From NCBI RefSeq assembly GCF_014268445.2, contig NZ_CP077089.1, positions 1,667,501-1,731,500 on the forward strand: a DNA stretch of 64,000 bases, in the 5' to 3' direction. The number at the start of each line of letters is the position of its first letter. Position 1 is the stretch's first letter. Made by a program: the position numbers and the translations under genes. Under the pieces are notes generated by a model, which did no database searches, was not told where the DNA came from, and saw only the letters and a program-made list of their open reading frames with translations. The stretch comes from Pseudomonas tensinigenes (GTDB lineage: Bacteria; Pseudomonadota; Gammaproteobacteria; Pseudomonadales; Pseudomonadaceae). Shown piece by piece: positions 24,968 through 34,352 of the stretch.

Positions 24968-25864
24968 ATGATGTCAACGCTACCTTCGTTGGGGTTCGCC
25001 GGAATCGGTCTGATGGGCCTGCCTATGTGCCGCCGTTTGTTGGCCGCGGGTTACCCGCTGACCGTGTGGAATCGCAACCCGGCCAAGTGCGCGCCACTGG
25101 TCGAGGCCGGTGCCCGGCAGGTGGCGACCGCTGCTGAATTGTGCGAATACGCCGACGTGGTGATGTTGTGTCTGGCCGATACGGCGGTGGTTCGCGAGGT
25201 GGTGTTTGGCGCGGGCGGTATCGCCGAAGGCGCGAAAAGCGGCCATTTGCTGGTGGATTTTTCCAGCCTTGAACCGACGGCCACTCGCGAAATGGCGGCG
25301 ACGCTTGCGGAGAAAACCGGCATGGCCTGGCTGGACTCACCGGTGTCCGGCGGCGTGGTCGGTGCCGAGGCGGGCAGTCTGGCGATCATGGTCGGCGGCG
25401 AAGCGGCAGATCTTCAGCGTGTACGTGCGGTGCTGCTCAACCTCGGTCAACGCGTCACGCACATGGGCGGCATCGGCGCGGGGCAGGTGACCAAGGCCTG
25501 CAACCAGATGATTGTCGCCTGCAACGCGCTGGTGATTGCCGAAGTGGTGGCGCTGGCGGAGCAGGCCGGGGTCGATGCGAGCCTGATCGCCGAGGCGCTG
25601 GCCGGCGGTTTTGCCGATTCGAAACCGTTGCAGATCCTCGCCCCGCAAATGGCCGAAAGCCGTTTCGAACCGATCAAATGGCACGTGCGCACACTGCTGA
25701 AGGATCTCGACACCGCCGTCAAATTCTCCCGCGAACAGGGTTCGGCGACGCCGATCAGCGGATTGGCCGCACAACTGATGCGCCTGCATGGGGCGCAGGG
25801 CTTTTTGGCGCAGGATCCAGCGACACTGGTGCAAATGTACCGCGCGCCAGAATCAACGGATTGA
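24968..25864 (+). CDS. NAD(P)-dependent beta-hydroxyacid dehydrogenase family protein
   Basis: This 298-residue protein of the 3-hydroxyisobutyrate / tartronate semialdehyde reductase family opens with LGFAGIGLMGLPMCRRL, the NAD(P)-binding motif. It has the substrate loop DSPVSGGVVGAEAGSL (about 120-135) and the catalytic Lys in GAGQVTKACNQM (about 175). Substrate cannot be told from sequence. Two ATGs (24968, 24971) follow AGAGGC. Its last 110 bp are antisense to the end of the MucR-like gene, an unusual convergent overlap. Confidence 0.85.
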   Translation: MMSTLPSLGFAGIGLMGLPMCRRLLAAGYPLTVWNRNPAKCAPLVEAGARQVATAAELCEYADVVMLCLADTAVVREVVFGAGGIAEGAKSGHLLVDFSSLEPTATREMAATLAEKTGMAWLDSPVSGGVVGAEAGSLAIMVGGEAADLQRVRAVLLNLGQRVTHMGGIGAGQVTKACNQMIVACNALVIAEVVALAEQAGVDASLIAEALAGGFADSKPLQILAPQMAESRFEPIKWHVRTLLKDLDTAVKFSREQGSATPISGLAAQLMRLHGAQGFLAQDPATLVQMYRAPESTD

Positions 25865-28037
25865 CCGCGTGTGAATGTTTGCGCTGATTGATTTCTTCCA
25901 GCACCGGACGCAATTCGTCCAGCGGCACCGGACGGCTGAGCAGGTAACCCTGAATGAAATCGCAGCCCGAGCGTTCGAGGAATTCGTACTGCTCCAGGCT
26001 TTCCACGCCTTCGGTCACCACCTGCAAATGCAGGGTGTGGGCCATGACGATGATCGCTTGGACGATCTCCATGTCGGCGGTTGCCGTGGGAATGTCGAGG
26101 ATGAACGAGCGGTCGATCTTCAGGGTGTTGAGCGGCAGGCGCTTGAGGTAGGCCAGCGACGAGTAGCCGGTGCCGAAGTCGTCGATCGACAGCGACACAC
26201 CGAGCGCACGAATCTGTCGCAGCAGCACCAGGGTGTTGGCAATGTTGCCCATCAGCGCATTTTCGGTGACTTCCAGTTCCAGCCGTTCCGGCGCCACCCC
26301 GGCGCTGCGCAATGCCTGTTCGATTTCGTTGGCCAGTTCATCTCGGGTGAGGTTGAGTGGCGAGCAGTTCCAGGCGATTTTCAGTTCTTCGCAGCCATGC
26401 CGCGACAATTCGCCCAGATCCTTGCAGGCGCGGCGCAGCACCCAGTTGTCCAGTTCGGCGATCAGGCCATTGTTTTCGGCGATGGTGATAAAGCGATCCG
26501 GGGTCAGCAAACCGTGCAGCGGATGTTGCCAGCGGATCAGCGCTTCGAGCTTGGTGACACGGCCGGTTTTCAGTTCAAAAATCGGTTGGTAATAGAGCGT
26601 CAGACCGTTTTCTTCGCGCAGGGCATGGCGCAGTTCTTCTTCCAGTTGCAGCTCGAAGCTGGCGCGGGTCTTGAGGTTGGAACTGAAAAAGTGCAGGCCG
26701 TTGCGCCCCGCGCCTTTGGATTGATACAGCGCCAGATCGGCGTGTTTGAGCAGCTCCTCGCAGGTGCTGCCGTCCTCCGGAAACAGACTGATGCCGATGC
26801 TGGTGGTCATCACCATGCGACGTCCGGCCAGTTCGATCGGCTCTTTCATCTTGAGCATGATGCGCTGCGCCATATTGCGGGCTTCTTCGCGGTCACGCAG
26901 GTTGATGAGGATGCAGAACTCGTCGCCGCCGAAACGCGCGACCACGTCTTCATGGCTGCGCACCGAGCCTTTGATGTGCTGGGCGATCACCTTGAGCAGT
27001 TCGTCACCAGCGTCGTGACCGAGGCTGTCGTTGATCCGCTTGAAGTGGTCGATGTCGAGAAACATCACCGCGAGCATGCCGCCCTCGGCGGCTTTCTGGC
27101 AGAGTTTCTCGGCGAAGATCTGGTTGAACCCGCGGCGGTTGATCAGGTTGGTCAGGGCGTCGTAGTTGGCCGCTTGTTGCAGCGACATGCGCGCCTGATC
27201 GAGCTGGCTGAGCAGGGCGTTGACGCGGCGCAGGTCTTCTTCCTTGTTCTGCAGTTTTTTATCGGCCAGCGCCGCACTGATCGCACTGCCAAGGATCAGC
27301 AGGATGATCAGCGCCACGGTCAGGCCCAGTTGCAGATGCCCGTTATCGCCGCCGCTCGCTGTCAGGCCTCCCTCGGGAAGAACCAGATCCAGCGCAGCCA
27401 TGCCGGTGAAATGCATGCTGATGATGCCGGCGCCGAGAATCAGCGCAGCGCTGTACTTGAGCAACTGATGCGCGACGCCGCTGCCTTCGCTGAGATAGCG
27501 GGCCACCCACAGCGCTGCGAAACTGGCGCCGATGGCGATCGCCACAGACAGCGCGAACAGTCCTGGCTGATAGTAGGCGGTGGCGCTCGACTTCATCGCC
27601 GCCATGCCAACGTAATGCATGCCGGCGATGCCCAGGCCGATGACAAACGCGGTTTTCAAGCAATGCAATGCACTCGGCTGCGCTTCGCTAAGGGTTTGCA
27701 TGGCCAGCCAAGAGGCGAGCAGGGCGATCAGCAACGAGAAAAGGGTGATGCCAAGGTCGTACTGAATGTCGATCGGTGTCTGGAAAGCCAGCATGCCGAT
27801 GAAATGCATGGCCCAGATGCCGCCTGCAAGGCAGGTCGCGCCGATCCAGCGCCAGATCCGTCGCGACCCCGGATCTTCGGCATTTACAACGCGCTCGGCC
27901 ATATCCAGAGTGGCGAAACTGGCTGCGCAGGCGACCAGGTACGCAACCATCACCAGGAAAGGGTTGTGACTGCAATCGAGAATGACCTGCCCGCTCTCCG
28001 GCAGCTCGGTAACAAACTGCAAACCAAGCCACTCCAT
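25755..28037 (-). CDS. mucR: MHYT-GGDEF-EAL membrane protein (MucR-like c-di-GMP enzyme)
   Basis: The 760-residue protein has an N-terminal seven-helix MHYT sensor with three motifs (MHFIGM 77-82, MHYVGM 140-145, MHFTGM 208-213). A GGDEF domain (RFGGDEF near 370) follows, then an EAL domain (LEALIRW near 497, with DDFGTGYSSLAYL, KIDRSFI and VTEGVES kept). Both active sites look intact, so it could make or degrade c-di-GMP. The inhibitory RxxD site reads SHED and lacks Arg. This is the MucR layout of P. aeruginosa, which feeds alginate control. The tail after about residue 705 extends over the end of the convergent dehydrogenase gene. Confidence 0.88.
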   Translation of the reverse strand: MEWLGLQFVTELPESGQVILDCSHNPFLVMVAYLVACAASFATLDMAERVVNAEDPGSRRIWRWIGATCLAGGIWAMHFIGMLAFQTPIDIQYDLGITLFSLLIALLASWLAMQTLSEAQPSALHCLKTAFVIGLGIAGMHYVGMAAMKSSATAYYQPGLFALSVAIAIGASFAALWVARYLSEGSGVAHQLLKYSAALILGAGIISMHFTGMAALDLVLPEGGLTASGGDNGHLQLGLTVALIILLILGSAISAALADKKLQNKEEDLRRVNALLSQLDQARMSLQQAANYDALTNLINRRGFNQIFAEKLCQKAAEGGMLAVMFLDIDHFKRINDSLGHDAGDELLKVIAQHIKGSVRSHEDVVARFGGDEFCILINLRDREEARNMAQRIMLKMKEPIELAGRRMVMTTSIGISLFPEDGSTCEELLKHADLALYQSKGAGRNGLHFFSSNLKTRASFELQLEEELRHALREENGLTLYYQPIFELKTGRVTKLEALIRWQHPLHGLLTPDRFITIAENNGLIAELDNWVLRRACKDLGELSRHGCEELKIAWNCSPLNLTRDELANEIEQALRSAGVAPERLELEVTENALMGNIANTLVLLRQIRALGVSLSIDDFGTGYSSLAYLKRLPLNTLKIDRSFILDIPTATADMEIVQAIIVMAHTLHLQVVTEGVESLEQYEFLERSGCDFIQGYLLSRPVPLDELRPVLEEINQRKHSHAVNPLILARGTFAPVSLDPAPKSPAPHAGASVVRPIR

Positions 28038-28186
28038 AGCATGCCCCGTCTCTGAAGTCGTCCTGACTGCGCGGTGAACGCAGGCGAATGACTGGAGTAT
28101 AGAGGCGGTTTTAGCCGTGTAAGGGGTAGTGGCACATTGGCGCTAATGATTTCGGCATTAGCGTCATAGCGATTGGCGCTAAAGGC

Positions 28187-28555
28187 TCAAGCGATCTGCT
28201 CGAAAGGGATTTGCGCCCAGTCCGGTTGCAGCGGCGGCAAGCCGAAACGCGCGCGGGCCTTATCGCAATCGACATTCTGTTCGCCGTTTTCCCATGACGA
28301 TTCGAATTCACGGCAGGGGCTGGAGCGCAATTCATAAATCGAGCACTTCACCTCGCTGCCGACTTCGCCGACCAACGCCGTGCAGCGCGGCGATTTGCAG
28401 TCGGTGCCGTTCATCGCCACCCGGCTGGGACTGATCTGCGTGACCAGTTCATCAGGCACCGTGCCGCCGGAAGATGAGCACTCACCCCAAAAGAAAGACA
28501 CGCGAAAATGGGAACAGCAGGCACCGCAATTCAGACACGGACTGACTTCAGACAT
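28187..28555 (-). CDS. YkgJ-family cysteine-cluster protein
   Basis: This is a 122-residue protein with the YkgJ/UPF0153 zinc- or iron-binding signature CLNCGACC at residues about 7-14, later CTALVG, CSIYELRSSPCREF and CDKAR. These cysteines probably bind a metal. Function of the family is unsettled. ATG 28555 is chosen because the conserved part begins there; an upstream frame continues to 28609 without homology. Confidence 0.8.
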   Translation of the reverse strand: MSEVSPCLNCGACCSHFRVSFFWGECSSSGGTVPDELVTQISPSRVAMNGTDCKSPRCTALVGEVGSEVKCSIYELRSSPCREFESSWENGEQNVDCDKARARFGLPPLQPDWAQIPFEQIA

Positions 28556-28856
28556 GGGCGAGGGTATCAAAGGGATTGATCGGGAGATCCGGACGGATCC
28601 GGCGGCCATTCTAGGCTTTGCCGCAGACTTGGGAAGGGGGGCGTGAAACTATTTTTTTGTGGCAAGGTTTTGCCGCAAAAGCCCCGGTTTTCGGGGGATT
28701 GCAGGCTTATCAAGGGCTTACGTTTCGTTACAGTGCCATGGGCCGATATCAGGCAGACGAATGATCACAGACAGCCTCGGCGCGGCTGACTAGATTGCAG
28801 GTTCCGGGCTCGGATGCGTTGGCAGTGAAGCCCCATAACAATAAAGAGACGGACCC
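28556..28856. other. intergenic region upstream of MFS gene
   Basis: This 301-bp region lies between the divergent YkgJ-like gene and the MFS transporter. It contains a short inverted repeat near 28666-28697 (CCCCGGTTTTCGGGG). Apart from presumed promoters I see nothing specific in it. Confidence 0.5.
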
Positions 28857-30206
28857 ATGCAGAACTCGACCCAAGCGGCGAATGCCTGGCGCATTCTGTT
28901 CCTGCTGTTCCTCGCCAACCTGTTCAACTTCTTCGACCGCACCATTCCGGCGATCATCATCGAACCAATCCGTATGGAATGGCACCTCAGTGACTTTCAA
29001 CTGGGTATCGTCGGTACCGCATTCACCATCGTTTATGCCATTGCCGGCCTGCCCTTGGGGCGCATGGCCGATACCGGTTCGCGCAGTAAACTGATGGGCT
29101 GGGGCCTGGCAACGTGGAGTGCGCTGACGGCGGTCAACGGTCTGGTCGGCAGTTTCTGGAGCTTCCTGATCGTGCGCATGGGCATCGGCATCGGCGAAGC
29201 CAGTTATGCGCCGGCGGCCAACTCATTGATCGGTGACTTGTTTCCGGCGCATCGTCGGGCGCGGGCGATGGGCATTTTCATGCTCGGTCTGCCGCTGGGC
29301 CTGTTGCTGGCTTTCTTCACCATCGGCTGGATGGTCAAGGCTTTCGACAGCTGGCGTGCGCCGTTCTTTATTGCAGCGGTGCCGGGTCTGCTTCTGGCGA
29401 TTTTCATGTTCTTTATCAAAGAGCCGAAGCGCGGGGCGGCGGAAACCGTTCAGGTTTCGCAAGAGAAAGTCGACAAGCCGATCCGCCGGATTCTGGCGGT
29501 GCCGACTTTTCTTTGGCTGGTGATGGCCGGGTTGTGTTTCAACTTCGCGACGTACGCCTGCAACTCGTTTCTGGTGCCGATGCTGCAACGCTATTTCCTC
29601 ATGCCGTTGCAGGAAGCGGCGGTGGCGACCGGGATCATTGTTGGTGTGACCGGGCTGGTCGGCTTGACCCTGGGTGGCTGGATTGCTGACAAGATTCACC
29701 AGCGCGTGGCCAACGGGCGGTTGTTGTTCGCCGCGTTCAGTCTGATTATTTCGACGTTGTGCACGGCGTGGGCGTTGCATTCGGGGCGGATCGAGATTGG
29801 TGTGTTTGTCGCGGTGTTCAGTGTTGGTTGGCTGTTTGCCTACAACTTCTACACCTGCGTTTACACGGCGATTCAGGATGTGGTCGAACCACGTTTGCGG
29901 GCGACGGCGATGGCGTTGTTCTTTGCCGGGTTGTATCTGCTCGGCGGTGGCTTGGGGCCGGTGGTGGTGGGGGGCTTGTCGGATCATTTTGCGCATACCG
30001 CGATGGCGGCGGCGGGGGCTGAGCAGATGACCGAGGCGTTCAAGGCAGTCGGGCTGCATGATGCGATGTACCTGATTCCGGTGGCGCTGTTTTTGACCAT
30101 GGTCTTTCTGTTTCTGGCGGCGCGGTGTTTTGTGCGCGATGCGCAGCGGATGAAGGAGGGGTTGGTTGCGGTGGTTGAGCCAGAGGTTGCTGCGGCGACG
30201 GCATGA
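28857..30206 (+). CDS. MFS transporter, spinster-like
   Basis: This is a 449-residue inner-membrane transporter with about 12 hydrophobic segments. The MFS motif A form appears as GLPLGRMADTGSRSKLMGWG between helices 2 and 3, and the conserved GIGIGEASYAPAANSLIGD follows. That second pattern is typical of the spinster-like MFS branch. The substrate is unknown. It is a single gene, followed by an inverted repeat and a terminator. Confidence 0.85.
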   Translation: MQNSTQAANAWRILFLLFLANLFNFFDRTIPAIIIEPIRMEWHLSDFQLGIVGTAFTIVYAIAGLPLGRMADTGSRSKLMGWGLATWSALTAVNGLVGSFWSFLIVRMGIGIGEASYAPAANSLIGDLFPAHRRARAMGIFMLGLPLGLLLAFFTIGWMVKAFDSWRAPFFIAAVPGLLLAIFMFFIKEPKRGAAETVQVSQEKVDKPIRRILAVPTFLWLVMAGLCFNFATYACNSFLVPMLQRYFLMPLQEAAVATGIIVGVTGLVGLTLGGWIADKIHQRVANGRLLFAAFSLIISTLCTAWALHSGRIEIGVFVAVFSVGWLFAYNFYTCVYTAIQDVVEPRLRATAMALFFAGLYLLGGGLGPVVVGGLSDHFAHTAMAAAGAEQMTEAFKAVGLHDAMYLIPVALFLTMVFLFLAARCFVRDAQRMKEGLVAVVEPEVAAATA

Positions 30207-30207
30207 T

Positions 30208-30320
30208 GATCGTTCCCACGCTCTGCGTGGGAACGCAGCCCGGGACGCTCTGCGTCCCTTTCCGGAGCTGGAACGCGGAGCGTCCCCTGAGGCATTCCCA
30301 CGCAGAGCGTGGGAACGATC
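30208..30320. repeat. inverted repeat of the GATCGTTCCCACGCTCTGCG family
   Basis: 113-bp element: GATCGTTCCCACGCTCTGCG at the left, its exact reverse at the right, and an inner palindrome of GGGACGCTCTGCGTCCC type. It belongs to a third short-repeat family and appears once in the window. Confidence 0.85.
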
Positions 30321-30333
30321 TACGGCAAACAAA

Positions 30334-30360
30334 AAAGGCCCGCATCGCTGCGGGCCTTTC
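30334..30360. terminator. terminator between MFS gene and rapA
   Basis: The stem AAAGGCCCGC...GCGGGCCTTT has A-rich and T-rich flanks on both sides, so it can end both convergent genes. Confidence 0.8.
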
Positions 30361-30386
30361 TGTTTTCAGCGCTGGAGCGGGGCGGT

Positions 30387-33233
30387 TTAGCCCGCCACCA
30401 ACACCCGAATCGCTTCCAGTCGCAACGCCGCTTTATCCAGCATCGCCAGACCCTGCTCACGTTGTTCACGCAACGCCACCAGTTCGCTGTCACGCACGGT
30501 CGGGTTGACCGCTTGCAACGCGGTCAGGCGCGCCAGTTCTTCGTCGGTGTCGGCCGCCAGACGGCGACGGGCCTCGGCCACGCGCTCGGCGTGACGCGGG
30601 GCGATCTTGTCTTCACCGGCGTTGATCCGTGGCGTCAGCTGATCGCGCTGGGCCTGGATGAACTTGTTGGCGCTGGCGCGTGGCACGCTTTCCAGTTGAT
30701 CGTTCAGCGTTTCGAACGAGACGCGTGGCGACAGATCGTTGCCATTGGCATCGAGCAGGCAGCGCAGAGCAGCTGGCGGCAGGTAACGGCCCAGTTGCAG
30801 CGAACGCGGCGCCACCACTTCGCTGACATACAGCAGCTCAAGCAGCACGGTGCCCGGTTTCAACGCCTTGTTCTTGATCAGCGCGACGGCGGTGTTGCCC
30901 ATCGAACCGGACAGCACCAGGTCCATGCCGCCCTGCACCATCGGGTGTTCCCAGGTGATGAACTGCATGTCTTCGCGCGACAGCGCCTGGTTGCGGTCGT
31001 AGGTGATGGTCACGCCTTCGTCGTCGCCCAGAGGGAAACTGGCGTCGAGCATCTTCTCGCTCGGCTTGAGGATCAGGGCGTTTTCCGAATGGTCTTCGCT
31101 GTCGATGCCGAACGCGTCGAACAGGGTTTCCATGTAGATCGGCAGGGCGAACTGATCGTCTTGCTCGAGGATGTCCTCGACCAGCGCTTCACCTTCGCCG
31201 GCGCCGCCGGAGTTGAGTTCCAGCAGACGGTCACGACCGGTGTGCAGCTCGGCTTCCAGACGCTCACGCTCGCTGCGCGCTTCGTCGATCAGCGCTTGCC
31301 ACTCGCTGTCGTCGGCTTCTTCGAGCAACGGCAGCAGGCGCGGGCCGAACTGATGCTGCAAGGCGTTGCCGGTCGGGCAGGTGTTGAGGAACGCGTTCAG
31401 TGCTTCGTGGTACCACTGGAACAGGCGCTCTTGCGGGCTGGTTTCCAGGTACGGCACGTGCAGTTCGATGATGTGCTTCTGGCCGATCCGGTCGAGACGA
31501 CCGATTCGCTGCTCGAGCAGGTCCGGGTGCGACGGCAGATCGAACAGCACCAGGTGGTGAGCGAACTGGAAGTTGCGACCTTCACTGCCGATTTCCGAGC
31601 AGATCAGCACTTGTGCGCCGAACTCTTCGTCGGCGAAGTACGCGGCGGCGCGGTCACGCTCAAGGATGTTCATGCCTTCATGGAACACCGTGGCCGGGAT
31701 GCCGGAACGCACGCGCAGGGCATCTTCCAGGTCCATCGCGGTTTCGGCGTGGGCGCAGATCACCAGCACTTTGGTGCGCTTGAGCATTTTCAGCTGATCG
31801 ATCAGCCACTCGACGCGTGGGTCGAATTTCCACCAGCGCTCTTCTTCGCTGGCGTCCGGTTGCGCCTGGAAGCTGACTTCCGGGTACAGCTCGGCGTGTT
31901 CGCCCAGCGGCAGTTCGAGGTATTCGTCCGGGCATGGCAGCGGGTACGGGTGCAGTTTGCGTTCCGGGAAGCCCTGCACGGCGGCGCGGGTGTTACGGAA
32001 CAGCACGCGGCCAGTGCCGTGGCGATCAAGCAGTTCACGCACGAGGCGCGCGCTGGCTTCGGTGTCGCCATCGTTGACCGCGGTCAGCAGCGCTTCGCCT
32101 TCGTTGCCGAGGAAACCCTGAATGGTTTTGTGCGCTTTGGCCGAGAGACGGCCCTTGTCGAGCAGCTCCTGAACGGCTTCGGCCACCGGGCGATAGTTGT
32201 CGCTCTCGGCGCGGAAGGCGGCCAGGTCATGGAAACGGTTTGGATCGAGCAGACGCAGACGGGCGAAGTGGCTGTCCTGGCCGAGTTGTTCCGGGGTGGC
32301 GGTGAGCAGCAGCACGCCCGGGATGACTTCGGCGAGTTGTTCGACCAGCGAGTATTCGGCGCTGGCCTTTTCTTCGTGCCAGACCAGGTGGTGCGCTTCG
32401 TCGACTACCAACAGATCCCAACCGGCAGCGAACAGTGCGTCTTGCGCCTTCTCGTCGTCGACCAGCCACTCCAGTGCAACCAGCGCCAGTTGGGTGTCTT
32501 CGAACGGGTTGGCGGCATCGCTTTCGATGAAGCGTTCTTCGTCGAACAGCGCAACCTGCAGGTTGAAGCGGCGGCGCATCTCCACCAGCCATTGGTGCTG
32601 GAGGTTTTCCGGGACGAGGATCAGCACGCGGTTGGCGCGGCCCGAGAGCAGTTGGCGATGGATCACCAGACCGGCTTCGATGGTTTTACCCAGACCCACT
32701 TCGTCCGCCAGCAGTACGCGTGGTGCAATGCGGTCGGCAACTTCACGGGCGATGTGCAATTGGTGCGCGATCGGTTGCGCACGCACGCCACCCAGGCCCC
32801 AGAGCGAAGATTGCAACTGGCGGCTGGTGTGTTCGAGGGTGTTGTAGCGCAGCGAGAACCACGCCAGCGGGTCGATCTGCCCGGCGAACAGACGGTCGCT
32901 GGCCAGACGGAACTGAATGAAGTTCGACAGCTGGGTTTCCGGCAGGGTGACGGCTTCGTTCTGCCCATTGAGACCGTGATAGACCATCAGCCCGTCGACA
33001 TCGTCGACTTGCTGCACGGTCATCTTCCAGCCTTCGAAGTGGGTGATGCTGTCGCCCGGCGAGAATCGCACGCGGGTCAGGGGCGCATTCCGTAGCGCGT
33101 ACTGGCGGGTTTCGCCAGTGGCCGGGTAAAGCACGGTCAACAAGCGGCCGTCCTGTGCCAGAACGGTGCCTAAACCAAGCTCTGCTTCGCTGTCACTGAT
33201 CCAGCGTTGCCCCGGTTGATACTGCTGCGCCAT
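30387..33233 (-). CDS. rapA: RNA polymerase-associated ATPase RapA (HepA)
   Basis: This is a 948-residue SWI2/SNF2-type ATPase that recycles RNA polymerase after transcription. It opens with a Tudor/KOW-like N-terminal region ([19 protein letters not shown]). The helicase motifs are [13 protein letters not shown] (motif I), VVDEAHHL (motif II, DEAH) and [11 protein letters not shown] (motif III). Then come [20 protein letters not shown] and [13 protein letters not shown] (motifs V and VI), with the RapA C-terminal domain after them. The length fits the Pseudomonas form. It is monocistronic. Confidence 0.96.
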   Translation of the reverse strand: MAQQYQPGQRWISDSEAELGLGTVLAQDGRLLTVLYPATGETRQYALRNAPLTRVRFSPGDSITHFEGWKMTVQQVDDVDGLMVYHGLNGQNEAVTLPETQLSNFIQFRLASDRLFAGQIDPLAWFSLRYNTLEHTSRQLQSSLWGLGGVRAQPIAHQLHIAREVADRIAPRVLLADEVGLGKTIEAGLVIHRQLLSGRANRVLILVPENLQHQWLVEMRRRFNLQVALFDEERFIESDAANPFEDTQLALVALEWLVDDEKAQDALFAAGWDLLVVDEAHHLVWHEEKASAEYSLVEQLAEVIPGVLLLTATPEQLGQDSHFARLRLLDPNRFHDLAAFRAESDNYRPVAEAVQELLDKGRLSAKAHKTIQGFLGNEGEALLTAVNDGDTEASARLVRELLDRHGTGRVLFRNTRAAVQGFPERKLHPYPLPCPDEYLELPLGEHAELYPEVSFQAQPDASEEERWWKFDPRVEWLIDQLKMLKRTKVLVICAHAETAMDLEDALRVRSGIPATVFHEGMNILERDRAAAYFADEEFGAQVLICSEIGSEGRNFQFAHHLVLFDLPSHPDLLEQRIGRLDRIGQKHIIELHVPYLETSPQERLFQWYHEALNAFLNTCPTGNALQHQFGPRLLPLLEEADDSEWQALIDEARSERERLEAELHTGRDRLLELNSGGAGEGEALVEDILEQDDQFALPIYMETLFDAFGIDSEDHSENALILKPSEKMLDASFPLGDDEGVTITYDRNQALSREDMQFITWEHPMVQGGMDLVLSGSMGNTAVALIKNKALKPGTVLLELLYVSEVVAPRSLQLGRYLPPAALRCLLDANGNDLSPRVSFETLNDQLESVPRASANKFIQAQRDQLTPRINAGEDKIAPRHAERVAEARRRLAADTDEELARLTALQAVNPTVRDSELVALREQREQGLAMLDKAALRLEAIRVLVAG

Positions 33234-33475
33234 GCTGCCTGACTCCCACCTTGAAAAAGCGGGCTATCTTAACGGAATGAGGGCTTCAGGGCCAAAGGAT
33301 TAGGAGCAGTTGCGAGCTTTTAGCTGCAAGCTGCAGGTCGAAGCAGGCGGCGGTCATGCGTCGGTTTTACGAGAGAACAGGGCACCGGTGAGTGTTAACC
33401 CGGTCACAAGTTTGCGACCGACGGCTCAAGGCGCCTTTGCCGCAGCCGATAGCCTGCTGACAGGAGACCCTTTAT

Positions 33476-33817
33476 ATGTTGCCACCGATGCTCCCCCTGA
33501 GCGCTGTGCCGATCACTTCCCAGCAGGATCCGATCCGCCAGCGGCCGGACATTCCTCCGGTGGTGCCGGTGCAGGAAAGCTCCAACGAAAGCACGATCGA
33601 TCTGCAAAAGCGCGATCCGGAAGAGGATCGATTGCTGGCGCGCGAAGAACAGCGCCGTCAGCAAGAACGTGATCGCCGTCGCCGCGAAGCCGATGAAGAT
33701 CCCGAAGAGCATCTGGCCGTGCCTGGCACCGAACTGAATGCCGACAACACCGTGCCGGTGGTTCCGCTGATGGAAGATCAGCCGCGTCAGGGCTTGTGGG
33801 TCGATATCGAGATCTGA
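33476..33817 (+). CDS. conserved hypothetical protein, charged and low complexity
   Basis: This is a 113-residue hydrophilic protein. The centre is an unbroken Arg/Glu/Gln run (LAREEQRRQQERDRRRREAD), probably helical or disordered, between Pro-rich ends. It ends in LWVDIEI. Similar short proteins occur widely in Pseudomonas, some mislabelled as aspartate-semialdehyde dehydrogenase, which this clearly is not. Function unknown. Confidence 0.6.
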   Translation: MLPPMLPLSAVPITSQQDPIRQRPDIPPVVPVQESSNESTIDLQKRDPEEDRLLAREEQRRQQERDRRRREADEDPEEHLAVPGTELNADNTVPVVPLMEDQPRQGLWVDIEI

Positions 33818-33931
33818 GTCGTTGTACCGCGTGGGACTCGCCGGCTGGTCAGCGCGCGGCTGAGGCTGCATTATTGGCGCAGTCCTGCCGGTGATGTGGC
33901 AGTTGTGATTCTTTCAAGTGATGCTGACGCC

Positions 33932-34093
33932 ATGAGCCAAGACGACAAACTGATCGACCTCAGCACTGAACGCGCCAAGCGCGTGCACGATATTAAAGAG
34001 AAGCGCCTGAACGAAGTGCGCCAGGCTTTCGAGCAGGCGATGCCGTTGGGAAAAGCCAAGAAAAAGTCGAAAAACAAGCCGAAAAAGCGTTGA
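33932..34093 (+). CDS. small basic conserved hypothetical protein
   Basis: This is a 53-residue protein starting MSQDDKLIDLSTERAKRVHD. The helix-forming first part carries mixed charge and the last 12 residues are almost all Lys/Arg (KAKKKSKNKPKKR), which suggests nucleic acid or ribosome contact. ATG 33932 is chosen inside a longer frame. No family recognised. Confidence 0.6.
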   Translation: MSQDDKLIDLSTERAKRVHDIKEKRLNEVRQAFEQAMPLGKAKKKSKNKPKKR

Positions 34094-34159
34094 TCTTCCC
34101 CTGCATCCGTTGATGCAGGTCAGTTATTTTCCCTCCTTTACTCTCCTTCGTTGCTGGTA

Positions 34160-34173
34160 TTGATCCCGGTCAA
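34160..34173. promoter_or_regulatory. Anr/FNR box
   Basis: TTGATCCCGGTCAA matches the Anr/FNR consensus TTGAT-N4-ATCAA at nine of ten positions. Its centre is about 73 bp before the ATG at 34239, so a start site near 34208 would put the box at -41.5, the class II activating position. Confidence 0.75.
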
Positions 34174-34238
34174 TTTGTGCGCCTGTGTGTTTGGTAACTT
34201 AGTTCCATCGCAGCAGAGCAGGGGCCAGGAGGCCAGTC

Positions 34239-34352
34239 ATGTTTTTCGATAACGTGGTGTTTGCCGGGGTCCTGACTGTAGGGCTGATGGTTCTGTTTTT
34301 TGCAGGGTTTGGATTTTTTATCTGGAAGGATGCGAATAAGCGCAAGAAGTGA
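34239..34352 (+). CDS. ccoM: CcoM-like small subunit of cbb3 cytochrome oxidase
   Basis: This 37-residue protein has one membrane helix (VVFAGVLTVGLMVLFFAGFGF), a short N-terminus MFFDN and a basic tail WKDANKRKK. Its start and layout closely match the CcoM subunit found in the P. stutzeri cbb3 oxidase, a small helix that stabilises the complex. The RBS GGAGG lies just before ATG 34239, and an Anr box lies at the activating distance, as expected for a gene used at low oxygen. It is not near a ccoNOQP operon. It is too short for most gene callers. The link to cbb3 is inference from family knowledge. Confidence 0.72.
   Translation: MFFDNVVFAGVLTVGLMVLFFAGFGFFIWKDANKRKK

Noticed and set aside
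25875..28055. 726-codon frame opposite the MucR-like gene, and similar frames opposite livK, livHM, ttgB and the pcaF/pcaH genes
   Set aside because: All lie antisense to recognised genes, with no starts in context and no family features.
30309..33095. Long open frame of 928 codons opposite rapA
   Set aside because: It is a shadow of rapA caused by high third-position GC; the composition is implausible (Gln/Arg/Val-rich, no domains) and rapA itself is certain.
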